The notes below the pieces were generated by a model. The model made no database searches, was not told where the DNA came from, and saw nothing but the letters and a program-made list of their open reading frames with translations. A DNA stretch of 64,000 nt from assembly GCF_946151075.1 (NCBI RefSeq), contig NZ_OX267715.1:2767881-2831880 (forward strand). The letters are read 5' to 3'. The stretch comes from Neobacillus sp. Marseille-Q6967 (lineage in GTDB: Bacteria; Bacillota; Bacilli; Bacillales; Cytobacillaceae). Position numbers and translations under genes: made by a program. Shown here one piece after another: positions 25,363 to 33,783 of the stretch (position 1 is the stretch's first letter; each line of letters opens with the position of its first letter).

Positions 25363-25399
25363 AAAACTCTTATGTAAGCGCATTAAAAATAAGAGTTTT
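25363..25399 (-). terminator. Terminator after the DUF4129 gene
   Basis: AAAACTCTTA/TAAGAGTTTT, a perfect 10-bp stem with a 17-base loop, ahead of ptsH. Confidence 0.65.
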
Positions 25400-25416
25400 T
25401 AATTTGTCATTAAATT

Positions 25417-26625
25417 TCATAAATTTGTCAAATTTTTTCCCTTTTTGTTTCGGTCTTTTATAAGTTTTTTTAACTTAACCAACTTATCTCTTACGAATAT
25501 TTTTTCCTTATCAGAGGATTGCCTCTCACCATATCGGACCTTTTCGTAAATTTGAACAACGGATTCTATTTCCGGAAAGTCAATCCTTTGCAGCCATTCT
25601 TCTACTGTTTCTGATTTTTCGCGCCCACAATGAAATTTTTTCGCATATCTTTCTAACTCATAAAATTCTCTCCTGACCGCATCTTCAGGCGACATCTGAC
25701 GATTTCGGAACAGGGAACGTTTTGCTACTGTTTTCTCTTCAATAAAAACTATAGCCTGAGCGTTTTTTTCCTCAACCCCCAAAAAATGAAACTTTCGCTT
25801 CCACACCAAATAAATAATGAATGATAAAACTAACAAAAACATTCCAATAAAAATTAAATCTTCTGTAACAATAAATGACTGGTTTTTAGATTCATCAGAA
25901 AACTCTTCGAATCCATCCATCGAAGCTGCGTTTCCCTTTTGCTTTTGCTCGCCAAAATGAAACCTCTGAAGCAGATTTAATAATGGTATCATCATGAAAG
26001 CAACCAAAAGGGCAGCTCCTTTTAAAAAACTAAAAAATATGTATTGAAGCGGTTTCACAAAGAGGCTGATGAGGATTCCAATAAAGGTTACTGAAGCTAG
26101 CACTTTACTAAAAAAAACCGCATATCCTGCCTTATCGCCTTTGACAGTACTCCATTTTCGATAAAAATTAACCACTAGTACCAATAATATTTGTATTAGC
26201 ATCAGAAAAACAATCGTACCTCTAAACGGGTACTGGCTGATAGATGAATATATTAAGGCAATCACACCTGCAAACAGAGTAAGCAGGATGATCAGTGATT
26301 CTGATTGGCCAGTCCCTTCTATATATATAACCATAGACCGCCAAAAAATAATGAAGGATATAACTACTAAGCCGAATTTTGATAACCCAAAATGTAAGCC
26401 TATTAAAAATAGTAAAGGAAGAATGATGAAGATATACAGCCATTTACCTTTTTCATTCCATTTGATGAGAAAAAACGAAAATAAAAGGGTACTCACTAAA
26501 CTAATTAAACTTACTAATAGAATTGGCGGAAGTATATCTCTTTTAATGTAGAAAAAAAATAGTACTAAGATACCGAAAAGGAGTTCCAAACTGACTCGGT
26601 ACGTAATGGCTAAAGATTTTATCAT
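25417..26625 (-). CDS. DUF4129 membrane protein
   Basis: A 402-residue protein with seven or so membrane segments (10-200), a further helix near 275, and a cytoplasmic C-terminal DUF4129 domain (about 310-385, EDAVRREFYELERYAKKF...ETVEEWLQRI). It overlaps the DUF58 stop codon by four bases (ATGA), so it is translationally coupled. In many bacteria this domain is fused to or follows a transglutaminase-like protein; no such enzyme is encoded here. A role in envelope assembly with the MoxR ATPase is inferred. Confidence 0.85.
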   Translation of the reverse strand: MIKSLAITYRVSLELLFGILVLFFFYIKRDILPPILLVSLISLVSTLLFSFFLIKWNEKGKWLYIFIILPLLFLIGLHFGLSKFGLVVISFIIFWRSMVIYIEGTGQSESLIILLTLFAGVIALIYSSISQYPFRGTIVFLMLIQILLVLVVNFYRKWSTVKGDKAGYAVFFSKVLASVTFIGILISLFVKPLQYIFFSFLKGAALLVAFMMIPLLNLLQRFHFGEQKQKGNAASMDGFEEFSDESKNQSFIVTEDLIFIGMFLLVLSFIIYLVWKRKFHFLGVEEKNAQAIVFIEEKTVAKRSLFRNRQMSPEDAVRREFYELERYAKKFHCGREKSETVEEWLQRIDFPEIESVVQIYEKVRYGERQSSDKEKIFVRDKLVKLKKLIKDRNKKGKNLTNL

Positions 26626-27815
26626 TGCCTCACACCCCTTTCAGAATCCGTTAAATGGGTCAAAACTGCATGGTTTTCCATAATAAGAAAACGCAGCATG
26701 CCTCTTCCACTCCTTTTCATTTGCTCAAAAACTTTATCAGCCGCCGCTGTTTTAATCCCTCCGTGAATAAAATATGGCTGGACTGCAAGATGCCGATAAT
26801 AAAACATTAGCATCTTTTCATATGGAAAGGTGGAACTCATACTATTTATACAGGCTAAGGTCTCTAAGACTTTTTGTAAGTGATCCTTCCCAGTCCCTGT
26901 TGCAACATAATAAAACGGTTTACTTCCAGCCGTACGGATATTCACACATAAAGAAAACGGTATATTTTGAGAATAGGCGAAATAAGCAAATTTCGTTACA
27001 CTGCTTAGCAACGGTTCAAGCTCCGCGGTAATAGCATGTCCGTCCGAAACATTTATGGAAACATTCCAACCCTTTTCTGAAATGAGTTCATACACTTTGG
27101 TTTGCAAGGTCTGTTTCCGCACACTCGCTTTCCAATGAATTCGATTAAAGCTATCCGATGACACGTAATTTCTTGTGCCTAATGGCCCCAGTCTGTCTTC
27201 AAAAACAGAATACTGTACAGGGGTCTCCCCCTGAAGAAGTGAAAACCTTTCTTGTAATCCTATAACTGGAATGGGATTGGGGTAAACTATGGCTTCTTGT
27301 TTAATTAAAAACTTATTTTCCAACACTACTTCTCCAAAGCCAAGGAGACTTGGAATCTTTAATTGAAGCTTACGAATTCTGGCAACTCCTCTTTTCCCCG
27401 CAGTAAACGGTATCATTACCTGCTGGGTTGAATGCGAGGAAATGGAAAATACAAAGGTCATTTCGTACATTTCTAAACTTGAATCAACCTGTGGGTCATC
27501 TGGTGAAACGCAGTGATCAAAAACAACCATCAATTCCCCTTTTAAAATAGGAAGACCTTTATTAGAAAAATGTAATAACCATTTTCCTTTTTCATTGATA
27601 AAAAAACGGTTTATAGAGGGTGGATTGTGAAAGTACAGGTTTGTTCCTGCTTTTTTCAAATAGACATGGTTCATAAAGATAATCGCTAGGAAAAAAACAG
27701 CTAAAAACAGGACAAGCTTAGACTGCATATAAAGACTTGCTACAATCAGGACAAGTGCAGTCCCCACAATACCCGGAACTTTCCGGTCTTCTGCATAATA
27801 TTTACTCCATATCAT
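26622..27815 (-). CDS. DUF58 membrane protein
   Basis: A 397-residue protein with two membrane helices near the N-terminus (17-50) and a DUF58/vWA-like domain with the motif DRLGPLGTRNYVSSDSF and RIHWKASVRK, typical of the family encoded next to MoxR ATPases. It overlaps moxR by four bases (ATGA). The family's action is not well defined; the pair probably works as an AAA ATPase with its vWA adaptor. Confidence 0.88.
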   Translation of the reverse strand: MIWSKYYAEDRKVPGIVGTALVLIVASLYMQSKLVLFLAVFFLAIIFMNHVYLKKAGTNLYFHNPPSINRFFINEKGKWLLHFSNKGLPILKGELMVVFDHCVSPDDPQVDSSLEMYEMTFVFSISSHSTQQVMIPFTAGKRGVARIRKLQLKIPSLLGFGEVVLENKFLIKQEAIVYPNPIPVIGLQERFSLLQGETPVQYSVFEDRLGPLGTRNYVSSDSFNRIHWKASVRKQTLQTKVYELISEKGWNVSINVSDGHAITAELEPLLSSVTKFAYFAYSQNIPFSLCVNIRTAGSKPFYYVATGTGKDHLQKVLETLACINSMSSTFPYEKMLMFYYRHLAVQPYFIHGGIKTAAADKVFEQMKRSGRGMLRFLIMENHAVLTHLTDSERGVRQ

Positions 27816-28762
27816 CCATTCGTACCCGCTTCTACCGGTACCGGAACAGAATCAAGAATCTCGGTTATCATGGTTTCTGTGGTTTTTGTTAACGACCCTT
27901 CCATTGAAAGATAAATTCGATGTCCAAATACATAAGGTACAACGGATTTTACGTCTTCTGGAATGACATATGTACGTCCTCCTAGGGCAGCTTTTCCTTG
28001 AGCCGCTCTCATTAGCGCTAATGTTCCCCGCGGACTGACCCCCAATTCAATCTGGTTATGCTCTCGAGTCCGGCGGGCAATTTGCAGGATATAATCTTCC
28101 ATTTCACAAGAGAGAAAGATCTCTTTAACACCCCTTTTAAAATGTTCTATTTCTGAAAGTGTCAACACCTGTGAGATTTTTTCTAGTTTTTGATCTCCTC
28201 TATTGATCCTCATTATTCGTTTTTCATCTTCAACCGTAGGATAGTCTACCTTTATTTTGATAAAAAAACGATCCATTTGTGCTACTGGCAAAGAAAAGGT
28301 TCCCTGCTGAGATTCTACAGGATTTTGGGTAGCAACCACTAGGAATGGCTCTGGCAGGTAAATGGTTTCCCCATCTATGGTAACTTGTCTCTCTTCCATT
28401 ACCTCTAACAAGCTGGATTGTGTTCTAGGCGTAGCACGGTTAATCTCATCCGCTAAAACTACATTGGCCATAATAGGGCCAGGACGAAGTTCAAATTCCT
28501 GTGTTTTCGGATTAAAAAACTGTATTCCGGTTACATCACTAGGCAGAACATCGGGGGTAAATTGAATTCGAGATAATGTTCCCCCAATCGCCGTTGCAAA
28601 GCTTTTTGCCAGTAAGGTTTTTCCTGTCCCTGGGACACTTTCCAGAAGAATATGCCCATTGAATAATAAGGATATGGTCATAAGTTCAATATCAAACTCT
28701 TTTCCGATAATTACTTTTCCTATCTCTTCCTTAAGTTTTTCCATTAGTCCCGTTAAGCTCAT
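27812..28762 (-). CDS. MoxR-family AAA ATPase
   Basis: A 316-residue cytoplasmic ATPase with Walker A (SVPGTGKTLLAKS), Walker B (VVLADEINRA), sensor 1 (VVATQNPVE) and the C-terminal lid. MoxR ATPases act as chaperones for the assembly of complexes with vWA partners, here the DUF58 protein. I chose the ATG at 28762; a GTG four codons earlier lies inside the AGGGAG ribosome site. First gene of a three-gene coupled operon. Confidence 0.92.
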   Translation of the reverse strand: MSLTGLMEKLKEEIGKVIIGKEFDIELMTISLLFNGHILLESVPGTGKTLLAKSFATAIGGTLSRIQFTPDVLPSDVTGIQFFNPKTQEFELRPGPIMANVVLADEINRATPRTQSSLLEVMEERQVTIDGETIYLPEPFLVVATQNPVESQQGTFSLPVAQMDRFFIKIKVDYPTVEDEKRIMRINRGDQKLEKISQVLTLSEIEHFKRGVKEIFLSCEMEDYILQIARRTREHNQIELGVSPRGTLALMRAAQGKAALGGRTYVIPEDVKSVVPYVFGHRIYLSMEGSLTKTTETMITEILDSVPVPVEAGTNG

Positions 28763-28786
28763 TTTTCTAAACACTCCCTATGCCTA

Positions 28787-28981
28787 TTAACTCCTAGGAT
28801 CTAAAGTATATCTGTATAAAACATCTCCCCCGCGTTGACTAATACCTCGGAAATGCTTAAAATCTTCCCTCTTTACTAAGACCTGTCGAAATTCCATAAA
28901 ATCTTCATTTTTAACGTAGTATTCGGAAAGCTCACCTGACTTTAATTTATCAAGGATTTCAATAACAAATTGTTCATTCAT
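28787..28981 (-). CDS. Conserved-looking 64-residue protein, unknown
   Basis: I do not recognise the family. A soluble 64-residue protein starting MNEQFVIEILDKLKSGELSEY, with a basic Phe-rich centre. AAGGAGG lies 7 bases ahead of the ATG, a very good site. It ends only 25 bases before moxR on the same strand with no terminator, so it may be the first gene of the moxR operon. Confidence 0.75.
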   Translation of the reverse strand: MNEQFVIEILDKLKSGELSEYYVKNEDFMEFRQVLVKREDFKHFRGISQRGGDVLYRYTLDPRS

Positions 28982-29211
28982 ATAGAGGCCTCCTTTTTAT
29001 TTCTAGTACATTTAACTTACAATACCTATGTAATGTTGTCGAATACATTATCATTAGATGGAAATTTCTGATTATAGTTTCACTTTTTTTCAAATTTCAT
29101 GAAGAATTAACATAATTGTCAAATAAAAGCCTTTACGAAACTAGAAAATTAGTGCAAACTGTTAATTAAATGGATATTTACTAGTTTGTAAGGTAAAGGA
29201 GTGGACTAATA

Positions 29212-29400
29212 TTGAAAAAAGCAGAAGTAGGAAATATCATAGAATTCCGCGGCGGCTTACAAGGCATTGTTGAGAAGGTAAATGAAAATTCTGTAATAGT
29301 CGACCTAACATATATGGATAATTACCGTGACTTAGAATTAGATCAGCGTACAGTTGTTAACCATAAAAATTACAAAATTGTAAAAGAAAGCGCTTATTAA
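29212..29400 (+). CDS. ykvS: YkvS, DUF2187 family
   Basis: A 62-residue protein matching B. subtilis YkvS: a small KOW/SH3-like beta barrel (VGNIIEFRGGLQGIVEKVNE) followed by YKI-type C-terminal strands. The function is unknown. It starts with TTG, with AAGGAG about 10 bases upstream. A terminator follows. Confidence 0.88.
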   Translation: MKKAEVGNIIEFRGGLQGIVEKVNENSVIVDLTYMDNYRDLELDQRTVVNHKNYKIVKESAY

Positions 29401-29410
29401 TTTAATAGAC

Positions 29411-29452
29411 TGGAAGAAAAGGCAGCCAGGAGACTGTCTTTTCTTTTTTATG
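29411..29452 (+). terminator. Terminator after ykvS
   Basis: GAAAAGGCAG/CTGTCTTTTC stem (one G-T pair) with a T-rich tail. Confidence 0.75.
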
Positions 29453-29498
29453 GTATAAAAATTGTTCATATTTGCAAATGATTAGGATAACAAGACTT

Positions 29499-29615
29499 TT
29501 ATCCTTTTGGTGTTTCATCCGAAATTTGTTTTAATGATTTTATTTTGCCATGCGGGTTTTGATCCTGTTTACGAACAGTCCATTCCCGTTCTTGCTGTCT
29601 TTTAGATTTACTCAT
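29499..29615 (-). CDS. 38-residue basic protein
   Basis: A short frame starting MSKSKRQQEREWTVRKQDQ with an excellent GGAAAGGAGG ribosome site just upstream of the ATG at 29615. It is very hydrophilic and basic. It recalls the small DUF6254-type proteins of Bacillus, but I am not certain of that. The function is unknown. It lies between ykvS and the CPBP gene on the opposite strand. Confidence 0.7.
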   Translation of the reverse strand: MSKSKRQQEREWTVRKQDQNPHGKIKSLKQISDETPKG

Positions 29616-29701
29616 AGTACTCCTCCTTTCCTTTAGTTATATTTTTTTCAATTTCTGCAAACTTATTAACAATTTATAAATTTTTAGAAAGGGGGCCGAT
29701 C

Positions 29702-30313
29702 ATGAGCCATCGCTTTTTAGACATCCGCCTTATATCCGGTTTAATAATTGCACACCTGTTAATGTTTTTTACTTTTCAGGACCGAGCTATATTTTGGTAT
29801 ATTTTCACAGGGACCATACTAGTGTTAATTACCTTTGCAATGTTTCAAGAGGCGGTTGATGATGAAGTCTCCGTATTTAAATACATATTTATTGGTGCTT
29901 TATCAGGATTTCTTATTTACTTTTTATTTTGGCTTGGTTTTCAAGTAATTGACCTTTTAAATCTGCCGCCGGAGAAAAGCATTGATAAACTCTACCGCTG
30001 GTTTTCACCAACATTATTTTGGCAGTATATTGCATTAATATTGGTGGCAGCTCCGGGAGAGGAACTATTTTGGCGCGGTTTTATTTTAAAAAGAATCCTT
30101 CGGTACTTTCGACCGTTCTTGAGTATTATTATTTCTTCTTTTCTTTATGCATCGGTACATCTATACTCTGGTACGTTTATCTTAATGTTTGCAGCATTTA
30201 TTTCTGGAGTATTCTGGGGAGCATTGTACTTATGGAAGAAAAGTATGCCAATGGTGATTGTTTCACATATCGCTTTTGATCTTATGATTTTTCTCCTCCT
30301 TCCTTTAAAGTAA
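29702..30313 (+). CDS. CPBP (ABI/Rce1-like) membrane protease
   Basis: A 203-residue integral membrane protein with about six helices. The CPBP motifs are visible: GEELFWRGFIL (the EExxxR motif), the His of YASVHLYSG, and SHIAFDL. The family includes CaaX-type prenyl proteases and bacteriocin self-immunity proteins; there is no bacteriocin gene nearby, so the target is unknown. AGGGGG precedes the ATG. It ends at a strong terminator facing ykvI. Confidence 0.88.
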   Translation: MSHRFLDIRLISGLIIAHLLMFFTFQDRAIFWYIFTGTILVLITFAMFQEAVDDEVSVFKYIFIGALSGFLIYFLFWLGFQVIDLLNLPPEKSIDKLYRWFSPTLFWQYIALILVAAPGEELFWRGFILKRILRYFRPFLSIIISSFLYASVHLYSGTFILMFAAFISGVFWGALYLWKKSMPMVIVSHIAFDLMIFLLLPLK

Positions 30314-30349
30314 AAAAAGCATTAGTTCTTTGTTGAACTAATGCTTTTT
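30314..30349. terminator. Bidirectional terminator between the CPBP gene and ykvI
   Basis: AAGCATTAGTTC/GAACTAATGCTT, a 12-bp stem flanked by A and T runs. Confidence 0.85.
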
Positions 30350-30354
30350 TATTG

Positions 30355-31401
30355 TTATTTAGCGGTTTTGTTATAAGGTTTCATCCATAGAAGGATAAAG
30401 AAGATGAGGCTGATGTATCCAAATAGGGGATATAAAATAGATAATAACTCCCCGTAATCCACAAGGCTGATAATATACGATACAATAAAAATTCCCGAAA
30501 TTGAAATATACGTAGGTATCGTGATCAATTGCTTTATTTGCCGATCGAGGCCGAAAACATTTCCAATCACGGATGTAAAAATTTCACCATAAATTACTAG
30601 GACAAATACCCAATAAAAAAATGGTGCAACTTGTTTCATAATGATTGCCATTGGAATCTCATATATTTCCAAATTGGGCAACGTAATTAACGTTAGATGG
30701 CTTGAGACCAGGATTAAGGTTAAAGCAATTCCACCTAATATTCCTCCCCACTTGATTGTCCAATCATCTTTGATCTCATTGGCAATCGGTACTAGGACTG
30801 CCTGGGCTAAAGCAAGGTTTAACGCCGTATAGGAAAATGGCGCTAACACGCTTTTCCAACCGTCAACGGCATGAGGGATATATAATAAGTGTTCCATAAA
30901 ATCAGTCTGTTTAATAGAAATTCCCATTAACATAAGACTGAAACAGATCATAATCGGAACAACAAAGGAATTCACAGCAAAGAGCCCCTTCGTTCCAACC
31001 ATCATGACAAGAAAGGATAAAAATATCGTAATAAATACACCCAACGTTTTGGTGAGTCCCAACTGTTCCTCAAACACGGCCCCAGCACCGGAGAGCATTA
31101 CTGCACTTACGCCGAGCAGCATAAATAACATGATAATATTAATTCCTCTCCCTGCCCATTTACCAAATAAATGTATATTTAATTCCTGATAGGAGACAGC
31201 ATTTATTTGAGCTGCAATTCTCATTAGCTTTGACCCTAAAACAATTAGAAGGTAGCCGCTCAATAATATACTAATAAAACCTACGAAGCCAAACCGTGAA
31301 AAAAATTCAACGATTTCTCTTCCTGTTGCAAATCCCGCGCCAACTACTGTTCCGACGTAGACAGCGGCGATTTGAAAAGCTGCATACCAATTCTTTTTCA
31401 C
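30355..31401 (-). CDS. ykvI: YkvI family membrane transporter-like protein
   Basis: A 348-residue protein with about ten membrane helices, starting with VGTVVGAGFATGREIVEFF, which matches B. subtilis YkvI and the LeuT/APC-like fold (an unwound first helix with a GAG motif). The substrate is unknown. It starts with GTG, with GAGGGGGCG upstream. clpE is divergent, the same arrangement as in B. subtilis. Confidence 0.87.
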   Translation of the reverse strand: MKKNWYAAFQIAAVYVGTVVGAGFATGREIVEFFSRFGFVGFISILLSGYLLIVLGSKLMRIAAQINAVSYQELNIHLFGKWAGRGINIIMLFMLLGVSAVMLSGAGAVFEEQLGLTKTLGVFITIFLSFLVMMVGTKGLFAVNSFVVPIMICFSLMLMGISIKQTDFMEHLLYIPHAVDGWKSVLAPFSYTALNLALAQAVLVPIANEIKDDWTIKWGGILGGIALTLILVSSHLTLITLPNLEIYEIPMAIIMKQVAPFFYWVFVLVIYGEIFTSVIGNVFGLDRQIKQLITIPTYISISGIFIVSYIISLVDYGELLSILYPLFGYISLIFFILLWMKPYNKTAK

Positions 31402-31509
31402 TACATCGCCCCCTCTCCATCAATATATGAGAGAAGGGACAAACAAAGACGAGCTTTTTTCCGTCAAGATATACTTTTATCGTGGAAAAAATTACTATAG
31501 GCAAACTAC

Positions 31510-31538
31510 TTGAAAGTCAAAAAAGGTCAAAGTATACT
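31510..31538 (+). promoter_or_regulatory. Sigma-A promoter of clpE
   Basis: TTGAAA at 31510-31515 and TATACT at 31533-31538, spaced by exactly 17 bases, about 60 bases ahead of the clpE start. Confidence 0.85.
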
Positions 31539-31565
31539 ATGGTCATAAGGTCAAATATAGTCAAA
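31515..31565 (+). promoter_or_regulatory. Two CtsR operators of clpE
   Basis: Two direct-repeat CtsR boxes: AGTCAAA-AAA-GGTCAAA (31515-31531), placed between -35 and -10, and GGTCAAA-TAT-AGTCAAA (31549-31565), downstream of the start of transcription. A further GTCAAAA follows at once, and GGTCATA at 31541. Both match the RGTCAAANANRGTCAAA consensus, so clpE should be tightly repressed by CtsR until heat or protein stress. Confidence 0.93.
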
Positions 31566-31598
31566 GTCAAAACTATAAAGTTGAGGAGGTTTTATTTT

Positions 31599-33746
31599 AT
31601 GCTTTGTCAAATGTGTAAACAAAACCACGCTAACGTTCAACTTAATCTCAATATCAATGGTCATCGAAAAGATATTATGCTTTGCCACGATTGTTATGCG
31701 AAAGAAAAGTCATCCATTGGAAAAGGCTTTGGACCAGCAATGAATAGTTTCCCTGGATTTTCATTTGAAGATTTATTTTTCACAAAAAATCCTCAAGAAA
31801 ATAAACAAGTTTACGGACAATCTCCTGTTCGTCAAGGTAACGGGGGAGGATTCATTGATCAATTTGGTCGTAATTTAACACATATGGCGAAAGCTGGTCT
31901 TATCGACCCAGTTATCGGCCGTGATGAAGAAGTTAAGCGTGTAATTGAAATTTTAAATCGAAGAAATAAAAATAACCCTGTCCTTATCGGTGAACCAGGT
32001 GTCGGGAAAACCGCCATTGCCGAAGGACTTGCATCAAAAATTGCTGAAGGAGATGTCCCAGTTAAACTTCGTAATAAAGAAGTCTACTTACTTGACGTTG
32101 CTTCCCTTGTTTCGAATACTGGAATTCGCGGTCAATTTGAGGAACGCATGAAACAACTCATCTCCGAATTACAAGAACGAAAAAATATCATCTTATTTAT
32201 CGATGAAATTCATCTCCTTGTGGGCGCCGGCTCGGCTGAAGGTTCAATGGATGCAGGTAATATCCTAAAACCTGCCCTTGCCCGCGGAGAACTTCAGGTA
32301 GTGGGTGCTACCACCTTAAAAGAGTACCGTCAAATTGAAAAAGATTCTGCTTTAGAACGCCGCTTCCAGCCTGTTCATGTTCAGGAACCTGATACCGAAG
32401 CAGCGATTGAAATCTTAAGAGGAATACAAAAGAAATATGAGGACTACCATGAAGTCCGCTATTCTGATGAAGCAATTAAAGCCTGTGTACAATTATCACA
32501 GCGTTATATCCAAGACCGCTTCTTACCAGATAAGGCGATAGACTTGCTTGATGAAGCAGGTTCAAAACTAAACCTTACTTCTGATGTTAAGAATCACGAT
32601 CAAATTGAAACACGTCTTAAAGAGATTGCTTCCGAGAAAGAAGCAGCGCTAAAAAATGAAGAGTATGAAAACGCAGCAAAACTTCGTGATGAAGAGGCAA
32701 GACTAGAAAAATCTTTAAATACGGATTCAAGTTCTGAAAGACCTGTTGTAACTTTAGCTGATATTCAAAAGATTATTGAACAAAAAACGGGAATCCCCGT
32801 TGGCAAGCTGCAACAGGATGAACAGCTTAGAATGAAGAATCTTGAAGAAAACCTTAATAAAAAGGTGATTGGTCAAGAAAAAGCTGTACAAAAAGTGGCT
32901 AAGGCAATTCGCCGCAGCCGTGCAGGATTAAAGCCGAAAAACCGGCCAATTGGTTCGTTCTTATTCGTCGGTCCAACTGGTGTTGGTAAAACCGAGTTAA
33001 CGAAAACACTTGCAGAGGAATTGTTTGGTTCGAAGGAATCTATGATTCGACTGGATATGAGTGAGTATATGGAGAAACATAGTATTTCTAAATTAATCGG
33101 ATCACCGCCAGGATATGTTGGACATGATGAAGCTGGGCAACTGACTGAAAAAGTACGTCGAAACCCATACAGCATTATTTTATTAGATGAAATTGAAAAA
33201 GCTCATCCTGACGTTCAGCATATGTTCTTGCAAATCCTTGAGGACGGCCGTCTTACTGACAGTCAAGGTAGAACAATAAGCTTTAAGGATACGGTTATTA
33301 TTATGACAAGTAATGCTGGTGTCGGCCATAGAACAGTTCATGTTGGCTTTGGAACGAATGAGTCCATTGAGGAGGCAAGTATTTTAGATTCACTAGGAAG
33401 TTTCTTCAAGCCTGAATTCTTGAACCGTTTTGATAGTATTATTGAGTTCCATTCACTTGATAAAAATCATATCCTTTATATCGTTGATTTAATGTTTGCT
33501 GAACTGCAAGAGACCTTAAAAGAGCAAAATATTGAGATTACCATTACATCGGAAGCAAAAGAAAAATTAGCCGAGCTTGGCTATCACCCTGCGTTCGGTG
33601 CACGTCCGCTCCGAAGGGTGATTCAAGAGCAGTTGGAAGATAAAATTGCCGATTTTATTCTCGAACATCCTGAAGCTGCTAAATTAGCTGCCGTAGTTGA
33701 AAATGGACAATTAAATGTAGTTGAAGAACCTGTAATGGTTCAATAG
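31599..33746 (+). CDS. clpE: ATP-dependent Clp protease ATPase ClpE
   Basis: A Hsp100 unfoldase for the ClpP protease, induced by heat and by unfolded proteins. The product has 715 residues: an N-terminal zinc finger with CQMC (residues 3-6) and CHDC (near 30), a first AAA domain (GEPGVGKTA), a UVR coiled segment (near 370-400), and a second AAA domain (GPTGVGKTEL) with the C-terminal D2-small domain. No Clp-N repeats are present, as expected for ClpE. I chose the ATG at 31599 because GAGGAGG lies 8 bases upstream and the zinc finger starts there. Confidence 0.96.
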   Translation: MLCQMCKQNHANVQLNLNINGHRKDIMLCHDCYAKEKSSIGKGFGPAMNSFPGFSFEDLFFTKNPQENKQVYGQSPVRQGNGGGFIDQFGRNLTHMAKAGLIDPVIGRDEEVKRVIEILNRRNKNNPVLIGEPGVGKTAIAEGLASKIAEGDVPVKLRNKEVYLLDVASLVSNTGIRGQFEERMKQLISELQERKNIILFIDEIHLLVGAGSAEGSMDAGNILKPALARGELQVVGATTLKEYRQIEKDSALERRFQPVHVQEPDTEAAIEILRGIQKKYEDYHEVRYSDEAIKACVQLSQRYIQDRFLPDKAIDLLDEAGSKLNLTSDVKNHDQIETRLKEIASEKEAALKNEEYENAAKLRDEEARLEKSLNTDSSSERPVVTLADIQKIIEQKTGIPVGKLQQDEQLRMKNLEENLNKKVIGQEKAVQKVAKAIRRSRAGLKPKNRPIGSFLFVGPTGVGKTELTKTLAEELFGSKESMIRLDMSEYMEKHSISKLIGSPPGYVGHDEAGQLTEKVRRNPYSIILLDEIEKAHPDVQHMFLQILEDGRLTDSQGRTISFKDTVIIMTSNAGVGHRTVHVGFGTNESIEEASILDSLGSFFKPEFLNRFDSIIEFHSLDKNHILYIVDLMFAELQETLKEQNIEITITSEAKEKLAELGYHPAFGARPLRRVIQEQLEDKIADFILEHPEAAKLAAVVENGQLNVVEEPVMVQ

Positions 33747-33749
33747 ATA

Positions 33750-33780
33750 CAAAAGGCGAAGCACTTGGCTTCGCCTTTTT
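33750..33780. terminator. Bidirectional terminator after clpE
   Basis: AAGGCGAAGC/GCTTCGCCTT stem with a T run between convergent clpE and the M3 peptidase. Confidence 0.85.
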
Positions 33781-33783
33781 GTG

